Source: a virus. From it: DNA of 23,190 nt. A program made the position numbers and the translations under genes. Where the stretch lies: positions 1 through 23,190 of IMG/VR virus record IMGVR_UViG_3300010300_000115; one strand, written 5' to 3'. Numbering within the stretch: the stretch's first letter is position 1; every line of letters begins with the position of its first letter. The notes under the pieces were generated by a model that did no database searches, was not told where the DNA came from, and saw only the letters and a program-made list of their open reading frames with translations. Positions 14,431 to 23,190 of this stretch are shown here, piece after piece.

Positions 14431-17400
14431 CTATTCTACAGTTAGGTCTCCCATTTCAGTTGCACCACCTCTAGGTCTACTTGACCCAAATGGCTCTTCT
14501 GATATACCTAGTTCAGAATTTTCACCTGCAAACAACTTATTAGGGTTAGTGAAGAAGAACTCTACAGCTGGAGCTCCGTCTGGTGTATCTTGTGAAGGTG
14601 CATTAAATGTAGTTGAGGATAACTTAGTACCTACTCTAGTCAATCTAGTATATCCAGTAGAACTATTTCCTTGAGTATTATGAGTATTTTCTAAACCTAA
14701 AGTATCGATTTGAGATAAAATATCTATTTTCCTAGATAAATTAACTGTTGCAGAATAAATTCCTAAATCTCTATTTTCCGCACGTTGTTGAGGTACCTCT
14801 GCTGATACAGTTGCTATTTCAGGCATAGTTAGTTGAGCATTATAAGCATTATCTGTTATTGAAATGACACCAATATCCTTAACTTTATGTCTTTCTAAAA
14901 TATTAGGTCGTATAATAACACCGACAGTTGCATCAGCACGCGCAGGTAAAATACTTTCAATCTGTTTCCAAAATCCTACATTAATATATTTTAACATTCG
15001 AATGAATGCCCAGATATTGTATCGATCGCTATACTTTTTAAAATAGAGATTTTGAATCTTTTTTAAAGTAGAGTATTCGTTACTAAATTTATCTCGAGGA
15101 TCACCAATATAATCATCAAGTGAGAAGCCGCCAAATTGCATAGCAATATCTAGATCGATTTGATCTTGAGGTGAAAATGCAACAGATAGTTGTTCTGTAT
15201 CTAATGGGTTAGAGTCATTAGGAGAAGTTTCAAAGCTTTTATCCCAAGCTAATTGATTTAATCGTAAAGAATTATTTTCTATTCGTATCTTACTATCATT
15301 ATTTGTTGAACCAATAGTATTAGGTACATCAACATAGTACCTTTCTGATTTGTTACTATATGATGTGTTGGAGTCAGGCCATCCCACGAAATTAGCATCT
15401 GTTTTTGTAGAAAGTACATTGAATGGTTTAACGTATAACGAGTTAGGTATTGATCCTGTAGTGCTTAAATTAGTTATTATTGAGTGATTATATTTCTTAT
15501 TATCAGTACCGAGAGGATATCTTAGTATTAGATCGTTATATGCAGACTCAATAGAATCTCCTGTTATCGATATAGGTGATAAAGCGTGCTGATAGAAGGA
15601 TTTATCGCTTATATGCTCTGCCCATCCTCTTATTTCTTGCATAGATCCAGAAAATGCATTGTATGTTGATGTGCTTAACCCAGAACCAGTACCGCCCCAT
15701 ATTAGTTTACTATAAATAGCCCAAGTACTATTAAAAGCTCGTTTAGTAGCAGTAACATCAGCAGGAGTAAAACTAGTACTACCACTATGAGTAATATCAT
15801 CTGCGTGTTCACCGATTTTAGCATATCTGATTGTAAAAGTTGGTCTAGTAGTAGATGATGGTGTTGTTACATATTCCTCTGTACCAAAGGAAACGTTCCA
15901 CCAATCGTTATCATAAAATGGTGCATAATCAGTTGACATTGTAGTAAATCCATCATTAGCACTACCTGATGTAAGTTTGAATTGTAGTCTACCATACTTT
16001 CTGTATATAGAATCATAATCTGCTGAACTAGAGTGTTCTAAAATTACCTCTATTTTACTCGCTCCTAAACTAGATGTAACCTCACTTGATACTAAATGCA
16101 TACTTTGTGTAACGGATGTATCAAATCTAAACTCATACATTGGTGTATAGCGATTTGTAGTATTAGTAAAATTAAAGTTAGTATTAGATGCATGTATACT
16201 AGAATGTTCAGTAGTAATATGACTAGAGCCTGAGAAATTGAGTGCATAGGAGAATTTTTCAACCTCTCTACGTGTGTTTAATGGTCGTGTAGGGGCAGGG
16301 CCTCCGTATTCTTGTACTCGCAATATAGTTGTAGGTATACCATATGTATTTAAAAGCGCTTTAATACCTCTTGCTGTACCTTTAGTTTTTAGCAAGTATG
16401 GTATATTATTAATAATTCGCTTCCAAGTCTGCTTTTCTAAATCTTCTTGAGAGTATGATTGCTCTCTAACATATGTATTACCAGAATTGTAACTTCCCGT
16501 CTCGTCTGTACCTAATACATACTGCCATAACTTACTACTATCAAAACCAGATTGTAGAGTCCATCCAAATGATTTTGCAGTATCGTAGATTAAATCTTTA
16601 CTCAACCCTTCATAAATAGATTCTTCTCTATCTACCGTGTTAGTTATTTGATCAATATGATTGTATATAGTGTCAAAGTGTTGACCAATCATATCAATGA
16701 ATAGAGTGTAATTATCACTATTACTATCTTGTAATATGTGTTGCGGTATAGTGTTTCTAAGAATATTATTGTTTGTATCATCGTATAAAGATGCTGACGC
16801 TAATTGAGAGGCATACCATGCTTTCCCTTCAGAACTCGTTGTATGTAAGAGAGTATATGGCTTATTAGAATTACTTTTAGGCCATGTTGCTGGGTGGTAA
16901 ATACCGTATGAGTTAGATTCGTAGCTATGAGATTCATAATACAAGTACTTTTCATAGTCATCAAACCCACTAATAATATTATTCTTCTTTGTATCGTAGT
17001 TAGATTTATTTTGTAAAAACTCTGCAGAGCTAGTGGCAGAAGATTGTGCTTTACCAACTAAACCGGTTGATACCATATTAGATTGAGAAGTATAGTATTC
17101 TATAAGTTCAAGTTTATATTTAAAGTTTTTCAATCGCTCTTCAGCAGAACTAAAATGAACGAAGTTCTCATATTTTCTAAAATCTAGATTTAGATTAACA
17201 CCTGTAGACCCGCTTATGTACGTATCTAAAATAGATTGTTTAGTTGAAGGGTCAGAACCTAATATAGTATCCCAAGTTTCAAATTCTGTTGATTTAGCAG
17301 GCTTATTTTTATAATCCACTGCTTTATAGTTAGGTCCACGAAGTTCATTAAATTCTTCTAGAGTTATACTTTCTAAATCTACCGTTACAGGTATTTCAAA

Positions 17401-18378
17401 AGGTGATACAATATCACGAGTAATAGTAAATTGATCACCAATCCGTATATCTCGAGATAAAGGCTCAGTAAATCTAAATATTATATGATCTTCACTTTCA
17501 CCCTCTAAATTTAAAGGTACCCAATTACTAGCTAATAAATCAATACGACGTTCTTGATCTCTAAGTAGTGCAGGCCAAATTACTTGATATGTAAAATCCT
17601 CTCTAAATCGAGAAGTTCTACTATATTCTTCTACCGAATTATAGTATTTTGGTAGAGTAGTTTTAACTCTCATCTCAAAACGAGATGGTGAGATCTCCTC
17701 TACTTGTACATCACCTACATCTTCAAAATTTTCATCATTGTAAATATAATTTCTATATACCGTAACATGTATATTATATTGACCGTTTCCTAAACCAAGT
17801 CTATCACGGACTAACTCAAGAACATTTATAGTAAATAGGGATTCTTCAATACTTATTAAATTATCTTTAACACTAACAGTTATAGATGTAACTTCATTAT
17901 CACCACTGTAAACAACGATCGATACATAATCTAAATCTTCATTTATATCTGTGTAAAGTGGTGCATATTGCATCTCACTATTTATCTCATCATTTAAATA
18001 AATAATACTATTTTCGTCTACAAATGCGTTATCTTTATCTTCATCAGCTACAGGTACTGGTGGCGGGGGCGTTTGAGCTTGAATCTCACGTACACGCTCT
18101 TCATATTGTAAAGCTTGTTGCTGAACAACATCTAGTTCTGAACTTGCAACTGTTTGTTGAGATTGAGCTTGCTGTAACTCAGAATTCAATGCTTGCTCTT
18201 TTAAAGCCTGTGCTGCCTCTTCTCTCTCACGTTGCTGAGCTCTACGTTGTGCTTTACTAATACCGCGAGTAGATCTACGTCCTGATGTGCGTGAAGCACT
18301 GGACCCTCGACCGCGACCGCGCGATGCACGTGCTGGTGCTGATGTACTACCTCGTCTACCTCTACCTCGTCTAGCCAT
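14431..18378 (-). CDS. Large baseplate/tail protein: Arg-rich N-terminus, gpI/gp7-like motif, LamG-like insert
   Basis: A 1315-residue multidomain protein. Residues 1-~50 are an Arg/Gly/Ser tail with 16 Arg, followed by a Gln/Glu-rich probable coiled coil (~45-105), a PPPPVPV linker and an acidic segment. A TWKRIINNIPYLLKTKGTAR stretch (651-670) running to YGIP (679-682) resembles the KGT-type core of Tail_P2_I (P2 gpI), the family related to part of T4 gp7. Residues ~708-932 look like a LamG/ConA-type sandwich ending in FSGSMQEIRGWAEHISDKSF. Near the C-terminus, ILPARADATVGVIIRP (~1143-1158) has a pattern I associate with marine phage structural proteins. The protein follows gp25 (W-like) and gp6 (J-like), the expected neighbourhood for a gpI/gp7 counterpart. 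AGAGGT lies about a dozen bases before the ATG. The wedge assignment is inference; the motif reading is moderately confident. Confidence 0.78.
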   Translation of the reverse strand: MARRGRGRRGSTSAPARASRGRGRGSSASRTSGRRSTRGISKAQRRAQQREREEAAQALKEQALNSELQQAQSQQTVASSELDVVQQQALQYEERVREIQAQTPPPPVPVADEDKDNAFVDENSIIYLNDEINSEMQYAPLYTDINEDLDYVSIVVYSGDNEVTSITVSVKDNLISIEESLFTINVLELVRDRLGLGNGQYNIHVTVYRNYIYNDENFEDVGDVQVEEISPSRFEMRVKTTLPKYYNSVEEYSRTSRFREDFTYQVIWPALLRDQERRIDLLASNWVPLNLEGESEDHIIFRFTEPLSRDIRIGDQFTITRDIVSPFEIPVTVDLESITLEEFNELRGPNYKAVDYKNKPAKSTEFETWDTILGSDPSTKQSILDTYISGSTGVNLNLDFRKYENFVHFSSAEERLKNFKYKLELIEYYTSQSNMVSTGLVGKAQSSATSSAEFLQNKSNYDTKKNNIISGFDDYEKYLYYESHSYESNSYGIYHPATWPKSNSNKPYTLLHTTSSEGKAWYASQLASASLYDDTNNNILRNTIPQHILQDSNSDNYTLFIDMIGQHFDTIYNHIDQITNTVDREESIYEGLSKDLIYDTAKSFGWTLQSGFDSSKLWQYVLGTDETGSYNSGNTYVREQSYSQEDLEKQTWKRIINNIPYLLKTKGTARGIKALLNTYGIPTTILRVQEYGGPAPTRPLNTRREVEKFSYALNFSGSSHITTEHSSIHASNTNFNFTNTTNRYTPMYEFRFDTSVTQSMHLVSSEVTSSLGASKIEVILEHSSSADYDSIYRKYGRLQFKLTSGSANDGFTTMSTDYAPFYDNDWWNVSFGTEEYVTTPSSTTRPTFTIRYAKIGEHADDITHSGSTSFTPADVTATKRAFNSTWAIYSKLIWGGTGSGLSTSTYNAFSGSMQEIRGWAEHISDKSFYQHALSPISITGDSIESAYNDLILRYPLGTDNKKYNHSIITNLSTTGSIPNSLYVKPFNVLSTKTDANFVGWPDSNTSYSNKSERYYVDVPNTIGSTNNDSKIRIENNSLRLNQLAWDKSFETSPNDSNPLDTEQLSVAFSPQDQIDLDIAMQFGGFSLDDYIGDPRDKFSNEYSTLKKIQNLYFKKYSDRYNIWAFIRMLKYINVGFWKQIESILPARADATVGVIIRPNILERHKVKDIGVISITDNAYNAQLTMPEIATVSAEVPQQRAENRDLGIYSATVNLSRKIDILSQIDTLGLENTHNTQGNSSTGYTRLTRVGTKLSSTTFNAPSQDTPDGAPAVEFFFTNPNKLFAGENSELGISEEPFGSSRPRGGATEMGDLTVE

Positions 18379-18386
18379 ATTACCAT

Positions 18387-19829
18387 CTACCTCTTAGGAA
18401 AATCTTTTTTACCTATATTTAATGTTCCAAGATCAATAACAGAACCTGCTGGATCATCTAGTTTAATATTATAATCTAATTCAAGTTTAAACTCACGTTT
18501 ACGTTTTCTTCTATAATCAAAACTGGTTGTAATAACCATAGTAAGGGGACCAGGTGGTTTTTGCACATAATATGTTGTATCTTGCATATCTTGCCCATTA
18601 TGCTTACCATACTTTGCACCATTTATATTTCTACAAAGTTTATTACCAGTATTATACTCAACACCATCTATTTTTACACTTGGTCTACTCTTTCTAAACT
18701 TCTTTCTTTTATTTCTACCATTACCGTAATCATTCCACTTTACTTTAAATTTAAGCCATCTAGGTTCATAAGCATCTGTAACTTGCGTTACAACTTCTTT
18801 AGTTTCGCCAGTTACAGGATCAGTAACAGTATTAACAATAGTTGCACCTTCTTCAAATATTGCAAGACCTTTACCATCAGCAGCATCTGGGTTATAGTTA
18901 AAGCTACCTTTGAAAGTACTTGAGAATCCTTCAACATCAGAGAAGTCATCAGAGTCTTTTATTTCATAAAATATCGTTTCAGTCTTTACACCAACTTCAT
19001 TTCGTATCTCTACGGTTAATGCTTTCCTTGCTTCTGTAGGTGATACTTCATACATCTGAAATGATTTACCTCTCTTAACTTCCTGACCATCTAATTTCCA
19101 TATAATATCATCAGCTACTACCTGTTCACCTGTTTCAGGGTGAATGTAACTTACTGGGTTATAAACATAAAAAAGTGGATTATCACCAGTAAAGAATCTA
19201 TAAACAGGGCTTATACCATAAATGGCAGGCCAGTAATGATTATTACGTCTAACTTGAGGATTAGATAGATCTTTTGTAGCATCGGTAGAGCCACCAAAAT
19301 CAGCTAACATACCCCAGTTAGCAACATATATTTTATTTATAGTTGGATCACCACTCACAGGTGGATCAACAGGTAGAGTTAGTGAGGTTGGTATAGGTAG
19401 CAGTTCATAGATAGTGTCATCTATAAATTCCTGAAGATCTTCATAATCTAGTCCTCGACCTTGCAATGGTCTAGGAAATCTAGGATTACCATCTTCTAAA
19501 TCATTAGTTATCATAAAGCGATTATTTACCAATAATACATCTTTAGATGTGTCTATACCTGCACGTCGTCTCTCTGCTAACTCACGTAATTTATTTTCAC
19601 GTTCGATCTCTTTTTTATAATCCTCAACTGTTTGCGTTTTTTGAGGCCTAGGTGTAGCAATACGAATTTTTTGCTCTTCAACCATCTTTTCTGTTTTTGC
19701 TTTGATACTTTCGGGAGTATCAAAAGGTGTAGGCATAGCGGATACAGTAAACAAGTTGTTATTAAACTTCTTTTGAGCTTCAGGATTAGATCTTAGTTTT
19801 CTTAAAAATGCTTCGTAATCGAATGCCAT
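18387..19829 (-). CDS. Structural protein with Ig-like domain and basic C-terminal half
   Basis: A 480-residue protein of unknown function. The N-terminal ~110 residues are charged and mostly helical (KAKTEKMVEEQKIRIATPRP, then an Arg/Glu-rich helix). A central part around 210-300 reads as an Ig-like or PKD-like sandwich, with strands such as DDIIWKLDGQEVKRGKSFQM and RKALTVEIRNEVGV. The last ~110 residues are rich in Lys/Arg (RNKRKKFRKSRP, FDYRRKRKREFKLELDY). The Shine-Dalgarno sequence is weak (GAGA), and the gene begins two bases after the previous stop. Lying between the gp6 neighbourhood and the gpI-like giant protein, it is probably a baseplate-periphery component. No enzymatic motif is seen. 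Confidence 0.72.
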   Translation of the reverse strand: MAFDYEAFLRKLRSNPEAQKKFNNNLFTVSAMPTPFDTPESIKAKTEKMVEEQKIRIATPRPQKTQTVEDYKKEIERENKLRELAERRRAGIDTSKDVLLVNNRFMITNDLEDGNPRFPRPLQGRGLDYEDLQEFIDDTIYELLPIPTSLTLPVDPPVSGDPTINKIYVANWGMLADFGGSTDATKDLSNPQVRRNNHYWPAIYGISPVYRFFTGDNPLFYVYNPVSYIHPETGEQVVADDIIWKLDGQEVKRGKSFQMYEVSPTEARKALTVEIRNEVGVKTETIFYEIKDSDDFSDVEGFSSTFKGSFNYNPDAADGKGLAIFEEGATIVNTVTDPVTGETKEVVTQVTDAYEPRWLKFKVKWNDYGNGRNKRKKFRKSRPSVKIDGVEYNTGNKLCRNINGAKYGKHNGQDMQDTTYYVQKPPGPLTMVITTSFDYRRKRKREFKLELDYNIKLDDPAGSVIDLGTLNIGKKDFPKR

Positions 19830-19831
19830 AA

Positions 19832-20899
19832 TTATCTCACAACTTTAAATAATGTATTACAAGTAAAGTATTCACGTTGACTGTTGTATTGCCTGCTATC
19901 TATTCTAACATCTACCCTATACATTCTTTCAGGTAGTAAACTGTCCATCCAAAAGTTAAAATAATTACCAGAACTATCACAACTTATTTTAGTGTAGGTT
20001 GTGTTAAATGGTACTATTGTCTCATTAGTAGCTACATCAATAATAGAGTAATATGATGAAGATGGTAGATAATCAGGTAAATTACTTGATACAGATGAAC
20101 CATATGTTCTAACAGGGTATAATTCTCTACCTGATAGACGTATACGTGCTTTTTCATCTTCTCTGTATTCACCTTTCATATTTGTAGCAAAAACACCAAC
20201 TTGATCTGCAGTTAAAGCATTTAAAGACCCGGTAATAAATTCACTATCATCCCACCTTACTTCTAAGCGTGGTGAAAATATAGTATGTGTTTCTTTAGAA
20301 AAATATTTTAATGAACCATATCTTACACCATCTGTTTCTTCCGAACCGGATCGTTGAATTAATAATCCGTTATCTTGATAAGACAATGGACCGGTTACCC
20401 ATGAGCTAGTAACTATATGACTAATATCCATTTCTATATCTAAATCATTATTAGTAAATGATTGTGATACAACATAGCCTGATTCTGTTACAGTTGTGCA
20501 GCCTGGCGTATTCCAAGTATCACCACTTGTTTCACCATTTCTGTATTTCCAACTTACACCTTCAGTCACAAAAGGGTAGTAAGTTGATTTACCTACACCC
20601 ATATTCCATGATTGTGAAATAGGTGCAACTGTAAGGTTATAGTTGAATGGTATTTGTTCCTGCATTGCATTATATAATTTAAGAAAGTATTTAGCACTAC
20701 TACTTATCTCACCAGATACAATTGACTTTGATACTTCTGTGGTATTGAAATCAATGACTATTCTAGTATTACTAACACCTGGCTGTTTTGATGATGATAC
20801 AATTTTAGTTAATTCTAATATTTCATCAATACCAGTATTTACACTTTCAGAGTTTTCATATAATGTTGCATCTCTCGATGGAAATAAAGAATAAATCAT
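19832..20899 (-). CDS. Structural protein with DNRLRE/CBM96-like jelly-roll fold
   Basis: A 355-residue protein. Residues ~8-215 follow the order expected of a DNRLRE-type beta sandwich: an opening DATLYENSESVNTGIDEIL (10-28), an RIVIDF strand (46-51), AKYFLKLY (69-76), LTVAPISQSW (89-98), DIEMDISHIVTSSW (154-167), a DNGLLIQ strand (176-182), then YFSKETHTIFSPRLEVRW (199-216). Similar sandwiches occur in bacterial surface adhesins and carbohydrate-binding modules. The remaining ~130 residues may be a second beta domain, with LLPERMYRVDVRID near the end. AAGGT stands about ten bases before the ATG. It follows gp6 directly, suggesting a baseplate or baseplate-attached protein. The fold match is by eye only. 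Confidence 0.72.
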   Translation of the reverse strand: MIYSLFPSRDATLYENSESVNTGIDEILELTKIVSSSKQPGVSNTRIVIDFNTTEVSKSIVSGEISSSAKYFLKLYNAMQEQIPFNYNLTVAPISQSWNMGVGKSTYYPFVTEGVSWKYRNGETSGDTWNTPGCTTVTESGYVVSQSFTNNDLDIEMDISHIVTSSWVTGPLSYQDNGLLIQRSGSEETDGVRYGSLKYFSKETHTIFSPRLEVRWDDSEFITGSLNALTADQVGVFATNMKGEYREDEKARIRLSGRELYPVRTYGSSVSSNLPDYLPSSSYYSIIDVATNETIVPFNTTYTKISCDSSGNYFNFWMDSLLPERMYRVDVRIDSRQYNSQREYFTCNTLFKVVR

Positions 20900-20910
20900 A
20901 TCACTATACC

Positions 20911-22782
20911 TTAATATGTTACTACTCGACCTTTAATATCAGTATCTGGATATTTTATTTCAAATACTGAAGGATCGAGAGAGGGGTATATAACCCCTTT
21001 ATGTGTTGCAGATTCAAAAGAATATTTATTACCTGAATAACCATTATCTGTATTGTAGTAATTAACAACTTTAACATCAATAACAGATTGAACACCATCA
21101 ACTTCAGCTAGTGCAAGATAAATATCCTTAATTATGATTGGAGTATTAAACGATATTTTATCTATATTAAATTTATCTTTTAATGCTTGTATACATTGTA
21201 GTAAAACAGATTGTGAGTTTCGATTAGCAAGTACAGTAATTTCAAAATCAATACCAAAGTTAACAACATAGCCGTCTTTTATATTTATAGCGTCTGTTAA
21301 CATTCTATATTGAGATAGGTATGTCTTAATATTGCGTTTTGTAGCTGTGTTAACCGTTGTTAATTTTTTATCTTGATCATACCCGAGTACGTACATATTT
21401 ATAGCGAGAGGATTAGCAACCTCAACACCATCATTGGTGAGTTGTTCATCTGAAGCTATATATGCTTTTGTAATATTACCAAATTTACTCGGTAGCGATA
21501 GAGCTCTTACAATATAATCTTCCTTTGTTACCATTCTATTCTGTGTAGCAAAGTTGGCTAAAGCATTATTCTTAACATCTTGTAAAGATTCAACACTTGT
21601 TCCACCTGTAGCTGGTAGAGGGTTACTTACTTGAAGTGAATTCTCAGCAGTAGTTTTGAGAGATTCTTCTAATGTTTTAGCACTATTAAATGATATTGTT
21701 TTTGATTTAACAGTTGTAATGGTTTTACTAGGTACATTAGCGGTTAATCCATAGCCAACAATATATTCAACAGTTAATGTTGTATTATAAGGAGATTCAC
21801 CATATGTATTTGTATATAAAAAGTTAGATGGATCGAATGAAGTATCTAAATTATTTGTATTACCGGGAATAGGAGATCCTACATTTTCTGGATTAGGTAT
21901 AATCTCTTCATCAGGACTAGAAGAGATACCAGAGCCAAATTGTAACTCTATTTTATCATCAACAGTTACACGACTGATAAATCTACGTGATGTTTTTCGT
22001 AATTTTAATATATAAGGTGCATCAACAGAATCACCACTCATTACTGGGTCTTGGGCTGCTGAATTAACCGTCTCACTAAATATAGTATCTTGGGCCAGAA
22101 ATGGCACCTCATACCAGTTATTACCATCACTATCAGTAACAGATTCAATAGATACAATATTAGAATCATCAACTAACACTTTTAAATATGGTTCTGCAGA
22201 TCCTATAGTTATATTTTTAGTTCTAATTTCACCGCTAATCGCAGGCACTGTCTTTTTAAGTAAGTACTGTTCAGGTTGCCCTGTAGTATTATTAATTTGA
22301 TATACCGTTACATCTGTCGGTGATGTAGAACTTGAGTGAGCAAAATTAACTGGTGTTGTTGTTCTAAAGATAATATTTGAAGGTGTTTTAAACTCTGCAC
22401 CCTTTTCAACAGTAAATGCATAGTCATAATTAGGTTTCGAATTTATACCTGAACCGAGACTTGGTACTAATTGGAATATTTCAATATCAGCATTTGCAGA
22501 AGATGCAAGTTTAGGTTTATAACCAAAAGTTTGTGCAATATTATAAATATTCTTTTTCTCTTGAGCATGTTCAAGCATTGTCTCCTTCATAGCATAGTCA
22601 GTATAGTAAGATAGTACATCACCAACATACGATGCCATTTCAATAAACATCATGCCAGGTGAGGATTCATTGAAATCATTATAAGTATTAGGAAAATAAT
22701 TTTTTGCAAATTCAATAAGATTACCTCTAAACTCAGAGAAATCTTTATTGATATATTTAATATCTTTTTTAACTTTTGCCAT
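20911..22782 (-). CDS. 6: Baseplate wedge protein, gp6/J-like
   Basis: A 623-residue protein of the Baseplate_J family, the equivalent of T4 gp6 and P2 gpJ, which dimerises and links wedges into the inner baseplate ring. The N-terminal part shows the family pattern FNESSPGMMFIEMASYVGD followed by SYYTDYAMKETML and a GYKPK turn (~37-93). The conserved core is visible around 385-420: NPLPATGGTSVESLQDVKNN, then QNRMVTKEDYIVRAL. AGGA precedes the ATG by about seven bases, and the start lies two bases after the gp25 stop, so the pair is probably translated together. Length is close to T4 gp6. Confidence 0.92.
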   Translation of the reverse strand: MAKVKKDIKYINKDFSEFRGNLIEFAKNYFPNTYNDFNESSPGMMFIEMASYVGDVLSYYTDYAMKETMLEHAQEKKNIYNIAQTFGYKPKLASSANADIEIFQLVPSLGSGINSKPNYDYAFTVEKGAEFKTPSNIIFRTTTPVNFAHSSSTSPTDVTVYQINNTTGQPEQYLLKKTVPAISGEIRTKNITIGSAEPYLKVLVDDSNIVSIESVTDSDGNNWYEVPFLAQDTIFSETVNSAAQDPVMSGDSVDAPYILKLRKTSRRFISRVTVDDKIELQFGSGISSSPDEEIIPNPENVGSPIPGNTNNLDTSFDPSNFLYTNTYGESPYNTTLTVEYIVGYGLTANVPSKTITTVKSKTISFNSAKTLEESLKTTAENSLQVSNPLPATGGTSVESLQDVKNNALANFATQNRMVTKEDYIVRALSLPSKFGNITKAYIASDEQLTNDGVEVANPLAINMYVLGYDQDKKLTTVNTATKRNIKTYLSQYRMLTDAINIKDGYVVNFGIDFEITVLANRNSQSVLLQCIQALKDKFNIDKISFNTPIIIKDIYLALAEVDGVQSVIDVKVVNYYNTDNGYSGNKYSFESATHKGVIYPSLDPSVFEIKYPDTDIKGRVVTY

Positions 22783-22784
22783 TG

Positions 22785-23189
22785 CTATATCCTAACACTT
22801 ATATCTAATATTTTAGTTATATCTAATTCTTTAACTTCATAACTCACAAGTATATTTGCAGTATTATCAATAAAATCAACTGATGCATCTTTTATATTTA
22901 CGAAAGGCATCCACTCACTTGCAGCTTGCCTAATTGTTTCAAGTGCAGCTGAAGATATATTACCCTCTACTGCAGGTTCGAATAGTAAGCTGTATAAGCC
23001 ACTTCCATATGTTGGATGCATCAATCGTTCACCTCTCATAGTTAAGATTAAATTTTTTAAATTTGTATGAATTTGATCTTCCGTTACATAGTTAAGTGCA
23101 AAACCTCCAACATCAGAATTTAATGGAAGTTTAAGACCGATAGCAACATCATTCTTAAAATCTAAAGGATTAATCTTTTTATTAGGCAT
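22785..23189 (-). CDS. 25: Baseplate wedge protein, gp25/W-like
   Basis: A 134-residue protein of the gp25 (GPW_gp25) family, an inner-baseplate wedge component that contacts the gp6/gp7 core and helps start sheath assembly. The hallmark is MRGERLMHPTYGSGLYSLLF (51-70), matching the family pattern of a GER turn, an aromatic-Gly pair and a Leu-Phe-Glu end. The ATG lies one base from the window edge, so the ribosome site cannot be seen, but the length is typical of the family and the protein looks complete. It is followed directly by gp6, the usual W-J order of contractile-tail baseplate genes. Confidence 0.9.
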   Translation of the reverse strand: MPNKKINPLDFKNDVAIGLKLPLNSDVGGFALNYVTEDQIHTNLKNLILTMRGERLMHPTYGSGLYSLLFEPAVEGNISSAALETIRQAASEWMPFVNIKDASVDFIDNTANILVSYEVKELDITKILDISVRI

Positions 23190-23190
23190 A

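Noticed and set aside
14390-14674. Plus-strand open frame of 94 codons near a plus-strand TATAAATA
   Set aside because: It lies almost wholly antisense to the well-supported 1315-aa gene, has no recognisable protein features, and the TATAAATA at 14401-14408 lies inside it, downstream of its own start codon.
18201-18386. Minus-strand 61-codon frame (MVIWLDEVEVDEVVHQ) overlapping the start of the 1315-aa gene
   Set aside because: It is a frame-shifted reading of the Arg/Gly-rich codons. Its Val/His/Glu repeats are a by-product of that repetitive coding, and the other frame continues as a long protein.
18561-18923. Plus-strand open frame of 120 codons, hydrophobic product
   Set aside because: Antisense to the 480-aa structural gene. 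The Ile/Thr/Phe-rich composition is what the complement of an AT-rich Lys/Asp/Asn-rich gene yields; no ribosome site or motif.
19334-19341. Minus-strand TATAAATA (T4 late-promoter consensus), also at 21282-21289, 21396-21403 and 11749-11756
   Set aside because: All lie deep inside coding sequence. In DNA this AT-rich several chance copies per strand are expected, and none lies just upstream of a gene start.

Overview
The window is one gene-dense, AT-rich block of tailed-phage DNA with every recognisable gene on the minus strand, so transcription runs from high to low coordinates. The W/J-type (T4 gp25/gp6-type) baseplate pair, a T4-type primase, a gp47/gp46 (Mre11/Rad50) recombination nuclease and a long S74-chaperoned tail fibre together indicate a contractile-tailed, T4-related myovirus. 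The style of the structural proteins (Ser/Gly-rich, with SGS and SSS runs, LamG-like and Ig-like inserts) is what I associate with marine T4-like phages. That habitat guess is inference, and the host cannot be read from the sequence.

Layout in transcription order, from the right edge: baseplate wedge gp25 (22785-23189) and gp6/J-like protein (20911-22782); a 355-aa jelly-roll-like structural protein (19832-20899); a 480-aa Ig-like-containing protein (18387-19829); a 1315-aa protein with an Arg-rich N-terminus, a gpI/gp7-like motif and a LamG-like insert (14431-18378); a 216-aa protein with a conserved-looking N-terminus and an Ig-like tail (13720-14370); two structural proteins sharing a paralogous C-terminal module (12649-13707 and 10853-12640). 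Then comes a three-gene DNA-metabolism island: a GIY-YIG nuclease (10409-10849), a primase (9471-10382) and a single-polypeptide Mre11-Rad50 (6325-9474). Structural genes resume with a 754-aa probable tail/fibre protein (4002-6266), a 1213-aa tail fibre ending in an S74 autoprocessing chaperone (358-3999), and a partial gene running off the left edge (1-365).

Genes are packed with gaps of 0-26 bases or short overlaps. The only larger gaps are about 60 bases (6267-6324 and 14371-14430), and neither holds a gene. No tRNA, CRISPR array, insertion sequence or convincing terminator was seen. There is no stretch over 300 bases without a gene.

The structural genes probably build the baseplate periphery and the host-recognition fibres. 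The embedded nuclease and primase act in replication and recombination. The most unusual item is the fused Mre11-Rad50 gene, which starts at TTG, overlaps the primase stop codon, and carries an internal TGGAGG directly against an ATG at the junction of the two halves. I saw no clear new defence system. The novelty here is gene fusion and domain shuffling.
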